DNA of 64,000 bases from Rhizopus sp. PT2906 (taxonomy: Eukaryota > Mucoromycota > Mucoromycetes > Mucorales > Rhizopodaceae). The stretch lies in NCBI GenBank assembly GCA_025529335.1, contig JAMYHX010000089.1:47936-111935 (forward strand). The letters run 5' to 3'. The notes below the pieces were generated by a model. That model worked only from the letters and a program-made list of their open reading frames with translations. It searched no databases and was not told the origin of the DNA. Below are positions 1 through 11,107 of the stretch, in pieces. A program made the translations under genes and the position numbers. Position 1 is the first letter of the stretch, and each line of letters opens with the position of its first letter.

Positions 1-2
1 AC

Positions 3-2678
3 GAACAAGTGGATCCAGAAGGAAAATCATGGCGTTCAGGTGCTTTAGTAGAAAGAAAAAAACTGAAGCAGTGGTTTTTTAAAGTAACTGAATTTGCAGA
101 GGTAAAAAAAAAGGGGAGAAAGAGAATACATTCATGGCAGACAGAAAAAGATAACAAGGTCATAAATAGGATCTTTTGAAGGATATCGACAGACTAGAAA
201 ATTGGCCAGAACGCGTAAAACAGATGCAACGTAACTGGATTGGAAAGTCAAAGGGCGCAGAGTTTACATTTAATACAGTAAGGGTGGACACATTGTTGAT
301 GGCGTCTATTGCTGAACTTTGTATTTTACATATAGACATCATCCAAGACAATGGAGCCTATCAAGGTGTTTACCAGTAGACCAGATACAATCTTTGGTGT
401 ACAATACTTGGTACTTGCACCAGAACATCCTCTTGTGAACAAAGAGTAAAGATACCAATACAAGCCGATCTGAGTCAATAATAACCTTGTTTTATATAAT
501 AGAAACTTACCGTCTGAACACGCAGACACAGTACTTGATTTTGTTGAAGGATTAAAGAAAAAGCAAAATATGGATGCTGCTGAAGAAAGCAAGCAGGGTG
601 TCTTTACAGGCTTATTCGCAAAGAATCCATTCACCAAAGAAGATATTCCCATTTATGTTGCACCTTATGTCGTATCAGATTACGGTACTGGAGCCGTCAT
701 GGGTGTGCCAGCGCATGATAAGCGTGATTTTGAGTTTTGTCATGTAAATAAGGTGACTGAAAATATCAAGTTTGTTGTGGAACCATGTATCAAGCCTGCG
801 GACGAGCCTGTGGATAAGAGCACACCGTTCACAGCAGAAGGCATTTTGACAGAACTATCTGGTCCTTACAAAGGCATGAAATCCAAAGAAGCTGCCAAGG
901 CTATATTAAGGGATGCACAGAAAATGGGAATTGGTCGTCCTACAACACAAGTAAGCAAAAGAATAAATGAACGATATGCAGGGAAAGATTGACATTGTTC
1001 ACAGTATCGTCTCCGTGATTGGCTACTATCTAGACAACGCTATTGGGGCGCGCCTATTCCAATAATTCACTGCCCTACCTGTAAGGTTGTTCCTGTACCT
1101 AAGGAGGATCTTCCGGTAAGTCTACCTCTAGATGTTGAATTCTCTGGAAAGGGTCATTCGCCCCTTGCACGTAAAGAGGATTGGGTTAAATGCAAATGTC
1201 CAAAGTATGTCCCTAAAAAGAAGATGTTCTATTATGTTCTAATACACAATGTGAATAGGTGTTATGGACCCGCTAGACGTGAAACAGACACAATGGATAC
1301 ATTTGTAGACTCATCATGGTACTTTATGAGATACACAGATCCACACAACAAGTCTTTGTAAGTTCTATTTTTATACCAAATTCGACTAAACAGTAATGTA
1401 TCATTTTTTACAAGGCCGTTTGATCCCGAGAAGGCATCGGCACTATTACCTGTAGATACATATATTGGTGGTGTAGAACATGCTATTCTTCATCTTCTCT
1501 ATTCCCGATTCATTTCGAAAGCATTACTGAAACAAGGAGCCTATCATCAATCCGCAGAAACCAAACCTGGAAATGGCGAGCCCTTTAACATCTTATTGAC
1601 TCAGGTAAAAGAAATTAATGACAATAATTGACGACGCATGCATAGCTCACTCTCTTTCCAGGGAATGGTACATGGTCGTACATTTAAAGACCCCAACACA
1701 TCGAGGTTCCTTAAACCAGAGGAGGTTGATGCATCAGGTGAGTGAGAACAAGGGAAAGTGCACGGCATCCTGATTACTAAACCTTTAAAGATCCCGCCAA
1801 TCCAAAGATTATTGCCACAGGCGAAACCCCTTTAATCACTTTTGAAAAGATGTCAAAGAGTAAATACAATGGTGTAGATCCAGTGGTAAGTGTTGTAACT
1901 ATAGTACATTGTTCGGTATAAATAAGAGTGCTTCGTAGAATGTAATCACCGAGTGTGGTGTGGATCCAACCCGTCTACATATCCTTTATAAGGCGCCACC
2001 TTCAGAAGTCCTCGAATGGGATGACACGAGTATTGTCGGCATGCAGCGGTGGCTGGCCAAGGTTTTGAAATTGTCACAATCTACTCCCAAAAATACGAAT
2101 GCTTTACCCCTAATCAAGAATATGACAAAGGATGAAAAGGAGTTGTATAGAATGACACATCAGACGATTATGCAAGTAACAGAAAATATGACAAGGACCT
2201 ATTCCTTCAATACCGTCATCTCTGATTTGATCAAACTTTCCAATGCCATTTCGTCAAGCACGACTCCAACAGACTCTCCAGTGTATTATCATGCAGTTCA
2301 ATCTCTCGTCAAGATGATGGCTCCCATGACACCTGCTATGAGCGAAGAATGCTGGGAATACGTTGGCGCTAATAAAGAGAGCGTGCTTCAGCAAACTTGG
2401 CCATCATTTGAACCAGCTGCTTTAGAAAAAGATGAAATTACATGTGTGATTCAGGCAAGTTATAGTTACGGATTTAATAATCACTTTACTCACAAAGTCA
2501 ATAGATCAATGGAAAGACAAGATTTACCATGACAATCTCTAAAGAACTATCAAACAATTCAAGCGAAATTGAAAAACTTGCTAGACAGACGGAAACGGGC
2601 CAAAGATGGCTTGGAGACAAAACGATTAGAAAGACCATTTTAGCAAAAAAGGGAGAGCTTGTTAACTTTGTAATTTAA
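3..2678 (+). CDS. LARS2: Mitochondrial leucyl-tRNA synthetase, 3' part (5' end outside window)
   Basis: Class I leucyl-tRNA synthetase of the bacterial/mitochondrial type, charging mitochondrial tRNA-Leu. The window begins inside the gene; the first visible exon reads EQVDPEGKSWRSGALVERKK and the HIGH motif lies upstream. Further exons give the editing-domain strand VFTSRPDTIFGVQYL (about 372-416), GTGAVMGVPAHDKRDFEF (about 684-740), the TYIGGVEHAILHLLYSRF segment (about 1459-1512) and the KMSKSKYNGVDP catalytic loop (about 1849-1884). The C-terminal anticodon-binding part runs from about 1950 to LVNFVI and a TAA at 2676-2678. At least seven short introns interrupt it, for example 101 to about 170 and one between about 279 and 340, so no single long ORF exists. 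In yeast the orthologue (NAM2) also assists group I intron splicing; that is family knowledge and is not shown here. Confidence 0.93.
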
Positions 2679-2698
2679 CATGTAATAATAAATATGTT

Positions 2699-3549
2699 TT
2701 ATATAGTATAAATTCTTTCCAAGAAGCTGTGTTTAGATCTTTTGGCTTGAACGACGGCACTTGAGACACCATCTGTTTTTGACTTGTAGACGACAGGATA
2801 TCTCTTTATTAATTGACCGATGATACCTAAAGAAATACGTGTCATGTGAGTACTTTTTTGTTTATAAAGAGAACAATCAAATGATTACCATAAAACCAAT
2901 AGAGGTGAAGAGGGAATACAGACATTGCAAACATCCAAAGGAATTCTAAACGATGATATTGCTTAAGAGCAATGATCATGTATGAGTGAAATACGAGACG
3001 AAGCACAAAGAAAGTAGAGGCAAACAGGAAATCACATCTCCATTGATCTCTTATGGATCCAATAGCAAGTAGGAGCGTAGGAAGCTCTAACAGACTGTTA
3101 GCACTAAAGAATGAAGAAGATTGCGATTTGAGTAACCAAAGAAGGAGACCAGTGTATAAAGGATGGTGAATCCAGCCTGTTAATACTGTAATGCGGTGAC
3201 GATAATAGATAGAACCCAATGCTAGATCTAGCACAAGATAAGATATAAAGAAACACACCATAGAAATATGGAAATTGGAATCAAAAGATAGCAAGTTCAT
3301 ATCCCATCCTGACCGCCAAAAGAAAAAGAAGTGAGGGATCGAGATAAATGTACAGACTAGACTACTTGTAAATGTCAATATCCAACTGATCTGTTTGTCT
3401 GTCTTTGTGAGGCCGCTTTTGATACAGTAAAAAAAGACGGATATTAAGGTAGCAAAACTAATTACAAAGGATATTGGTACAATAGGTTGACAGAATACTT
3501 GAACAAGAGTGAGTTTCTGAATCATTTGATTAAAGAGTATAAAGAACAA
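2699..3549 (-). CDS. TLC-domain multipass membrane protein (TLCD4/TMEM56-like)
   Basis: A 262-residue multipass protein with the TLC (TRAM-LAG1-CLN8) fold. About six hydrophobic segments are visible; the signature lies around DLALGSIYYRHRITVLTGW-HHPLYT, where the paired histidines match the TLC family. The long open frame ends in an intron (2827-2888, 62 bp, GTAATC...TTTAG), after which a second exon (2699-2826) adds a 42-residue basic tail beginning GIIGQLIKRYP and ending ERIYTI. The exon sum is a multiple of three, which supports the joint. The first ATG gives MFFILFNQMIQKL; the second Met, eight codons later, is equally possible. TLC proteins without ceramide-synthase motifs are thought to act in membrane lipid composition; the substrate here is unknown. 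It is tail-to-tail with the synthetase, about 20 bp apart. Confidence 0.8.
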
Positions 3550-4077
3550 AAGAAAGATGCAGTATTAATCTATTTTGACCATTGCTCGATTTATGTTTGA
3601 ACAAAAGAAAATAAGGAGAGCACTCAGAATATTTACCAGAGACCTTCCGAGATCGTAAAGGGCTTTCATGCATGAAAGGGAGTCTGTCTTTATTTTTTTT
3701 TGGGATAGCTTCAGGGGGAGTTTTGCTTTCAGGGAATATATTTTTTAAAAAAGAAATCCTTTTTTTGGCAAGATATAGAAAAAAAAAGGTTGATCTAAAG
3801 GAGAACATCATTCTTTGCTTTCTTTATAGAAAAAGGGTGATGTCAAATGCTGTCAAGGTGGCAAGAAGAAGATGTATAAAACAAAGAAAGCAGCAATTGG
3901 TGTGTAAACTCAGAAGATTTAATAAAATAAAATGATTTATTTACTTATGCATAAAAAGGATACTTGATCTGCATTGTGTTGGTGTGTATCTTATTTATTT
4001 AACCTTGTTTAGAATCTTTGTGATGATATAACTATATTTCTTTGTTCTCCTCCCTTTATTTGCCTCTTGACCCTTTT
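3550..4077. other. Intergenic region
   Basis: AT-rich spacer between the 5' end of the TLC-domain gene and the 3' end of the gephyrin-type gene. Short open frames on both strands are low-complexity (Phe/Lys runs) and match no family I recognise. It should hold the TLC gene promoter; no specific site can be named. Confidence 0.5.
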
Positions 4078-6274
4078 TTACTGTGGGTCAAGCTGTCCTA
4101 TAAGCATGCACTGGACTTTTGTCCCTTTTTGTAATCTTGATTGTTCAGGAGACTTTATAGGTAACTTCAGTAAACCATTGGCTTCTTTCATACTTAGCAT
4201 ACGACTACTTAACTGACTACCCGTTGATTTAGCAACCAATCCATTCGTGCTTGCCCTTACGTGAACTCTATGGAACTCTGGCCTTGTATCCAAATTTATA
4301 TCATTTTCCAACTATGGATATTAAGTATATCATTATTTACAAAAAGTCAATTCCTTACCTCTACAGAAATAACCACGTTGTCTGGATTACTCCAGCCTGC
4401 CATCTTACGTAAAGCAGGGAGAACAAATAGATAAAATGTGACCGTAGCAGAAACAGGATTACCTGGCAGAGCAAAAATCAACTTTGATTTCTTGCCACAT
4501 GGTATAGTGGCAAATGTGGCAGGTTTCCTACAAAACCATTAACCATCGACATCTCCTTATCTGAGCTGTAACTTTCTTCATTTTACCCTGGCTTCATCAA
4601 CACTCTCCCAAAGTGAATGGTAGCATTTAATTTTTGTTCAAGTATAGGCTTCATCAGATCTGCTTCACCCATTGAAACTCCACCAGTGGTAACAATCACA
4701 TCCACCTTGGATAAAGCCTCATCTAGGCATTCTTCAATATCTTGTACTTTATCGCTCACGATACCTAAATCCATTGTTTCGAATCCGGCATTTCGAATGG
4801 CAGCCAACAGAGACAATCGGTTGGTGTCACGGATTTGCCCTGGTTTTAGCCTATCTGTCGGCATGTGATCCAACACCTCATTTCCAGAGGAAAGAACGCC
4901 TACGAGCGGCTTACGATAGACTCTGACGTGCCGTATGCCTACAGACGCTAATAGTGCAACCTCACTGGCGCCAATACGTTGCCCCTTGACGCCTACCACT
5001 TGGCCGATACCACAATCTGATCCAATTTCTCTAATATTATCGCCTTTTGAAGCACTCACTAAAATCTCGATCTCTAGCTCCTGCTTGCCATCTGCAGATG
5101 CTTTAACTAGCTTTGTATCTTCAATCATGATGACAGCATTAGCTCCGTCAGGAACCATTCCCCCCGTTGCAACGCGAGCAATTTTGCCTCGGCTTAGGGT
5201 CATATTTGCCTCTTGTGTCTCGGCTAATGCAATCGATTCTACTGGATATACGCCCGGCCCATCTTCAACTAAAGATGTAGAGAGTAAATATGGATGATGA
5301 TGTCATTTTAGCTCAGCGTATACCATAAACAGCATATCCATCTACCATAGATGCACGATATCCAGGAACTGGTTCTATTGATTTAACATCTTCTGCAAGA
5401 ACATACCCAGATGCCAAAAACTGAGATACTGGAATTAAAACTGCATTAAGTGCAGTAGAATGTTCAAGTACCAATTTTTGGGCTTCGTCTACTGAAATAA
5501 GGGGATAAGGGGAGCTACGTGCACGTCGTGAGACTATCAACATGTTATTGAACGACCGCGTATATCATTCTTTCTTTTCTTACCAGGAGTGTCTAATGGG
5601 ATTGATTGACCTGTCAAGTTCTCTTCACGTTCAGAGTGAACACAACGATGTCCTTGCATTTGAGCATGTGTTTGCTTGACTGATTCCTTGTGTTGATTAG
5701 ATAGTAAGTCTAATGCATGAGGTAATACTTTCAACACAGCCTCCATATTTTCCTTGCAAGCTTTGGGGCTGCCAGGTAAAGTGATGATGATTGATTTATT
5801 TCTGATGCCTGTCACTGGACGTGATAATGCTGCAAAAGGAGTAATAGATAGAGATGAAGATAGTAGTAAATGTGTTATTCCAGGTGTCTCTCGCGTCAAC
5901 AGTGGCTTTATGGCCTAAATTACATAAATATAAGGTCAATGATACGTTGCATATACAAAAACTCTATTACTTCTGGCGTTCTATCTCTTTCAGCGAATCC
6001 TGTACCTCCTGTAAGCAATATCAAGTTTAGATTATATTGATCAGTCCATGTTTCGACCGTCTTTTGAATGTCGCGAATCTCGTCAGGTACAATGAGCTGT
6101 TTTTCAACTGAATATTTATCTTCTTTTGAAAGAATCTCGACTATAGTTGGTCCACTTTTGTCAAGTGAGACGTCATTTGAAGCTGTGTCACTGACTATAT
6201 ATTCGTGTTATCATACAATATCACGTCAACACAGTCAGTAAGTTACCTGTAAGGACTCCAACAGTGTAAACCAT
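4078..6274 (-). CDS. Gephyrin-type molybdenum cofactor synthesis protein (MogA-MoeA fusion)
   Basis: Bifunctional enzyme for the last steps of molybdenum cofactor synthesis: the N-terminal G (MogA) domain adenylates molybdopterin and the C-terminal E (MoeA) domain inserts molybdate. Translation starts at 6274 (MVYTVGVLT), then VSDTASNDVSLDKSGP after the first intron, NLILLTGGTGF, the TPEAIKPLL region and IIITLPGSPKACKEN. An intron at 5534-5583 (50 bp) leads into the E domain: SPYPLISVDEAQ, PGYRASMVDGYAV, DGPGVYPVES, VATGGMVPDGANAVIMIEDT, VLSSGNEV, DVIVTTGGVSMGEAD, IHFGRVLMKPG, LIFALPGNPVSATVTF and the C-terminal RPEFHRVHV and STGSQLSSR segments. All of these align in order with animal gephyrin. 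The linker between domains is short and holds a His/Cys patch. The order MogA-MoeA equals gephyrin and fungal CnxE and is opposite to plant CNX1. Expected targets are nitrate reductase or sulfite oxidase-type enzymes. Confidence 0.93.
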
Positions 6275-6609
6275 ATCTATAAGAAGAAAGAAAAAGAAAT
6301 CGGAGATTGAACAAGCAGCTTTTTACCTGTCATATTTTAGAGACAATAAGGAAATGAACTCATTTATCAGAATAGTACTTTTTAAAAAAGGAAGAGAAAT
6401 ATTCTATTGTTCTTCAAATATACTTACCTTTTATTCTTTTACTATGAGTTTGAATGATCTTTTCTTTGGCTGTCCATGATACAGTCGTTCTTCCGATATT
6501 TCGGTGTAATCAAGTTCAGTCACTTTCCAAAAATAGAAATAATGGTATCTCAAAAAGCTGGAAGCGTAAAAAATATTTATCTTCCCCCCCTTTATCTTTT
6601 TCTTGTAGG
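6275..6609. promoter_or_regulatory. Bidirectional 5' region between the cofactor gene and the GNAT gene
   Basis: 335 bp between two divergent start codons (6274 minus, 6610 plus). It is AT-rich. A tcttgtag acceptor-like sequence sits directly before the GNAT ATG, so a leader intron or an additional upstream exon of the acetyltransferase may lie here. No named regulatory site is recognisable. Confidence 0.4.
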
Positions 6610-7150
6610 ATGCCTACTTACAATAATATCCGTATTTTACATGCTACGACTCCTAAATACTTTGAAAAGTGTCTTGAAGTACGACAAGAAGTATTTATAA
6701 ATGAACAAAAACACTCTATTGCCATAGAAAGAGATGGGTACAAATGACAGGTTGGGAAACATACAAGACCCTGATATAAACATATTGAATAGATTGGATG
6801 ATATCTGTCAGCATTGGGTTGCTGTTTGTGATAAAGTCAATGAGGATGGAACCATTGATGCTGATTATCCTATTGGAAATGTTCGATTAATGCCAAAACC
6901 CGATGGAGTTGCCAAGCTGGGTCGTCTCGGTGTTCTTTCCTCTGCTCGAGGTCTTCATGTTGGACAAATGTTGGTGAAAGCTTTTATTGAATATTGTAAA
7001 AAAAATGAATATACAACAATTGTACTACATGCACAAAATGATAAGCGTGGATTTTATGAAAGGGTTGGATTTAAAGTAGAAGAAGGCGATGATGAAATCT
7101 TTATGGAATCACATACACCGCATGTTCGTATGTGGATGAGAAACTTGTAG
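6610..7150 (+). CDS. GNAT-family N-acetyltransferase
   Basis: Small acetyl-CoA-dependent N-acetyltransferase of 161 residues. Exon 1 (6610-6737) gives MPTYNNIRILHATTP and VRQEVFINEQKHS, a start typical of the ElaA/GNAT-like group. A 55-bp intron (6738-6792, GTACAA...AATAG) restores the frame to GLDDICQHWVAVCD; the exon sum is 486 nt. Exon 2 carries the acetyl-CoA-binding motif A, GRLGVLSSARGLHVGQMLV (an R-G-x-G-x-like loop), then IVLHAQNDKRGFYERVGFKV, the usual motif B with the Tyr/Phe and Gly of the fold. The substrate cannot be told from sequence. Its 3' end is 37 bp from the 3' end of the helicase gene on the other strand. Confidence 0.85.
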
Positions 7151-7187
7151 ATGAATAACAAATAAATAGACTTTCCTTATTACAGGT

Positions 7188-10100
7188 CTACGTCAAACGA
7201 TTCTTTTCTCTAAAGAATTTGCTTGTTCTTCCCATTGCTTTACCAAAGACATCATAACTTTCTACATGTTCTCCTATCCATTTTGGAAGCTTTTTTCGTA
7301 TCCGATCCGTTGTATATCGTTTATCTAGTAAAACAATCGTTGCATAATCTCCCTTATGACGGATTGCTCTACCAATAGACTGATTCACTCCTCTCATACA
7401 TAGATTTTCATAATATTCCATTCCTCCATCCAGTTTATCCTATATATCCACTCTGTCAATACTCTTTTTTTTTTTCTTCTTTGCTTAAACTAAGCTTACA
7501 TTCGCATGGCCTGTATGCTCTTTTGCATACTTCATCTTTTCAATCAATTCAACAGAGCTTCGATTGGCAAAAGGTAATCCTATCATGATGACTCCTCTTT
7601 AAAGAAGTAAGTAGACAGCAATACATTACTACCTTTCTTTTACCTTCCCAATCTATCTGAGAAATTGATTCCTTCAGACATTTTTCCATTAACAACACAT
7701 AAAAGTAATGCACCTTTACTATCTTCTATTTCAATCTGCAGCGTATAATCTCGTAAGGTAGCCTCGACCTTGTTGCTTTCTTTAGGCTCCCTAAACACTT
7801 TTTTATGCTTTTCAATTCGTTCCAAAATACCATTTTCCTTCCATCTCTTGTACATTTGATCCAGATAGGTAAAGCTAGGAAAGAAGCAGATGGTACCGTC
7901 TGGTATAACATTGCAGAGATTAGCTATTGTACGTCCAGTTTCATCAATCTTGGAGGGGAAAAAAGTATTAGTAAGCACCATCAAGTAAACAAAAAAAAAA
8001 AAACTCTTACCAATGATTCGTCTTGTCTGTTTTCAAATGTGTACACGAGGGGCTTTCCCGTTGGACCAGTCTCCACTGTCATCGTGAGCAGGTTGGTTGA
8101 TGGTATGATGTGCCCACAAGAAAAATGAGTTATCCTTTCTTTTGGTATATTCGGAAATAAAAGGGATGAAAAGTCTGAAACCTGAAGGATACATTATTTG
8201 GTCAAAAGAGAGGGACGTATAGATATATATGTATACACTTACAGGCTCCATAGTACCACCTGCCAAGATGATACTTTTTGCTTCGTCTACAAGTGGCTTA
8301 AATGCATCGGCAGGGTTAAGCAGCATGTACTTTATCGATGCTACTGGGCTCTCTGTCGTTCCAAAGCTAATCACTATACGTCCATCTTTATTTGGGTTAG
8401 TAAGTGCCAAGAGGAGCGCTTCGACCTGTGTGAGAGTAGGAATGGATGATGATAATGCTGGTGGAAGAGGAGGAAGAGAAGTTGATGCGTTCGGATCAGT
8501 AAGCTGTTTTCTACGTTTTTCCTCTTCTTTTTCTTTTGCTTTATCGATAAATCCGTTCAGTTTTCGTGCTAAATTGCTTGCTTCCAGATAGTTTTTAATC
8601 TTGTACATATTTAAATGATCAATGGACGATTGATGCAAGAATTCATTCACATGCATCACGCGATCCTTTCGTTTGCTTTTATCCTCTACTTGCAAGTGTC
8701 GGATAAGCATTTTGAGGATATTCAGTATTTGCTTGATATATACAACATTCTTTCCAAGTAGTCGCTCTTTATACTTTTGTATGTACAGGCTAAGTTGGTT
8801 CCATGTGAGTTGGATTTGAACTAGAGAAAGTGTTACTGTATAAAGTGAGGTGACAGTTTCTATCAAATTATGCGCTTCATCTATGATAACAATGCTGTTT
8901 TTTAAAGAAATGCCTAGTGATTCTCGAGTGTTGGCGTGTAAAAGATGTTGATATGGAAGTACAACCAGCTATAGAACATGATTAACCTGTATTCGTGCTT
9001 ATCTCTGTGCTACTATTACCTGTGATGAAGGTACTGTCTTTCGTGATCCATAATATGGACAGATAGTAAGCTTTTCACCAATCTTAATCAATTCCTCAAT
9101 ATCCCTAACTCTAGCCTAACATTTGATAAGATATATGTTACAAAAAAAAAGGGAGGGACATACTATTGCATGATCTCTAAATTGATCCCACTTTGGTTTA
9201 TTATCCCATGACGGTAGAAAAGAGCACGGTCCCTTGGTTGATCCTTCAAAAGATATGAGTGAATGTGATTTAATGCTATTGTAATGTACCTTTCTTTTGC
9301 ATGTCCAGACATGCTTCATTGATCCTATGTACACTACCAAGTTTATTTACATCTTTATTTATGCACAAATTCTTTCTGGATCCAAGAGAAATTTCGTATA
9401 GATCTTGATTATATGCTGTTTTATGTATCTCATGGACAAACTGTGCCAGCTGTGAGTGTGTTCTCGATGCATAATAGATCTATTCGATACGTCAGCACTC
9501 CATGGCGCATATTTCATGCTATAATGTATACCTTTGTTTCAAATAAATCCTCATCCTCTTCTTCTTCGGCATCATTATAGGATAACTTTGGCTTTCTTTT
9601 AGACTCAAATCTATTACTCTTATTAGTCTATGCTTCTAAAGCACAAATGATTGCTATGTACTTGTTTAACAACTCTTGCACTTCTTTAGAAAGATATGAA
9701 CGGGTCTTGTCATTTGTATCCTCTTCATCATCGCTATTATAGTCTTCCACAAGAAACTCATCATCATCGTCAGTAAGGGCACCTTGTTTTTTGAATTTCT
9801 TTTTTCTATCTGTTGACTCAAGTTCAAACATGGCTTGATCTCTCTCAATATTTCGTACTCGCTGTATACGATCTTTTAATTCAGCTCTTCGTCTTTCTCT
9901 ATCACTTGATTTACGTCCTTCTGCTGACTGTGCCTGAAAGGCTGTTACCCAGTCTGGTTCGTTGTCTAAGCTTATATATTAGCTTTCTCCAAGTTTAGGA
10001 ACAGTTGTGTCTTTTTGAACCTGTAGAGTTTGTTGACTGCTTTGGTTCGGTTGCTTTGGCTTCATGATCTTGTAGCCATTTAAGTGATCCACAAATCAAA

Positions 10101-10302
10101 CTTAGTGATTTACCCTGAGAAAATAGCTCGGTCAACCTCTCGTGTCTCTCTCTTTTTGTTTTTATGATATTACTGTTCCTGTTGGACTTTCGAATATGCC
10201 AATCTTGTCTTGTGATAAGGTGCGATATAGGGACGTCATAAAGTCCTTTTGTATCGAATATGGTTCAAATGGAAAACCAAACGAATCTGGAATGTTGCTC
10301 AT
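7188..10302 (-). CDS. CHL1: DEAD/H-box DNA helicase Chl1/DDX11 (FANCJ-XPD family)
   Basis: Iron-sulfur superfamily 2 DNA helicase used in sister-chromatid cohesion and replication-fork repair. Start at 10302: MSNIPDSFGFPFEPYSIQ, then FESPTGT, an intron, and GKSLSLICGSLKWLQDHEA; the Walker A P-loop is therefore split by an intron just before GKS. An acidic, Lys-rich insertion (DDDDEFLVEDYNSDDEEDTND, about 9690-9780) follows, then a DEAH-type segment (DEAHNLIETV, about 8850-8890). After it come a long coiled region (8500-8800), SIILAGGTMEPVS, NGKMSEGINFSDRLGR (motif V) and the C-terminal NLCMRGVNQSIGRAIRH (motif VI) with ATIVLLDKRY. Order and motifs fit Chl1/DDX11 better than Rad3/XPD. There are about ten short introns. 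The last exon ends with a TAG at 7188-7190. Confidence 0.92.
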
Positions 10303-10509
10303 TTTTTGGAAGCACACAGGAACACGTCGCGAATAATAATTATAAAAAAAAATATAAATTTATATACGTGCACAGTCCGCTTGCTCAAAAAGGGGTAGGG
10401 GGAGAAAACATATGCTGCGAAAAGGTTCAGCCAATCAGAATGAACAGTTTAACTATGGGTGCTTGAAGAATTGATAACTTTTTTTTTTGCTTCATTCTTT
10501 AATCAACAC

Positions 10510-10831
10510 ATGAACAATCAACCTACTAGAGAAAAGCTTTATTCACAACCAAAAGGATATGGTTTTAGTCCTGCCTTAGAAAGAACTCGCAAGCCTTTTG
10601 CTGTTCGTAACATGTTGACATTAGCCGGTCTTTTGACATTTACTGGCAGTGTTTGTGAGTAATCTCAAACTGTTTGATGAACATGTCTTAATCTATTTTT
10701 TTTTTTCTTTTTTCTTATTAGATGCTTATTCACTCTTTGCAGTTAAGCAAGACGACTTTAGCGATGTTACCTTACCAAGTCAACTTCCTGGAGTTCATGA
10801 CGTTACTAAAGAGCAAAAGAAGAACAACTAA
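10510..10831 (+). CDS. COA3: Cytochrome c oxidase assembly factor Coa3 (Cox25/CCDC56 family)
   Basis: Small mitochondrial inner-membrane protein (84 residues) that binds newly made Cox1 and couples its translation to complex IV assembly. Exon 1 (10510-10654) gives MNNQPTREKLYSQPKGYGFS, the family motif ERTRKPFAVRNMLTLAG and the single membrane span LLTFTGSV. A 67-bp intron (10655-10721, GTGAGT...TTAG) joins to YAYSLFAVKQDDFSDVTLP, whose DDF-DV motif lies in the intermembrane space in yeast Coa3. The exons sum to 255 nt. It is divergent from the helicase gene, with about 207 bp between start codons. Confidence 0.9.
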
Positions 10832-11107
10832 ATATTTTGTACATAATAAACCTTATTGTCTTTTTCAGTATAAATGCATCCTTTTTTTTTATTTGCAAGA
10901 TGGATATCATTACTATAAAATCAACATATAAAAAAAGTCGAGTCTCCTGTTGACCCGCTTGGCTGTGTTAACTATGGTAAACATATGACACACCAACAAC
11001 TTGTTCAGTCTCTCTCTCACTGAGATAATGAGTATCCAATAGAATCATTTTTTAATTTAATAAAGAATTACTCTTTCTCCCTTTCACTGAATATTCTTCA
11101 CTTCAAT

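Noticed and set aside
3530..3935. Open frames on both strands upstream of the TLC gene
   Set aside because: Phe- or Lys-rich simple sequence, no splice support, in a region expected to be promoter.
6734..7150. A separate gene starting at the ATG at 6734 (MGTNDRLGN)
   Set aside because: That frame runs through the 55-bp intron; joining 6737 to 6793 gives one continuous acetyltransferase.
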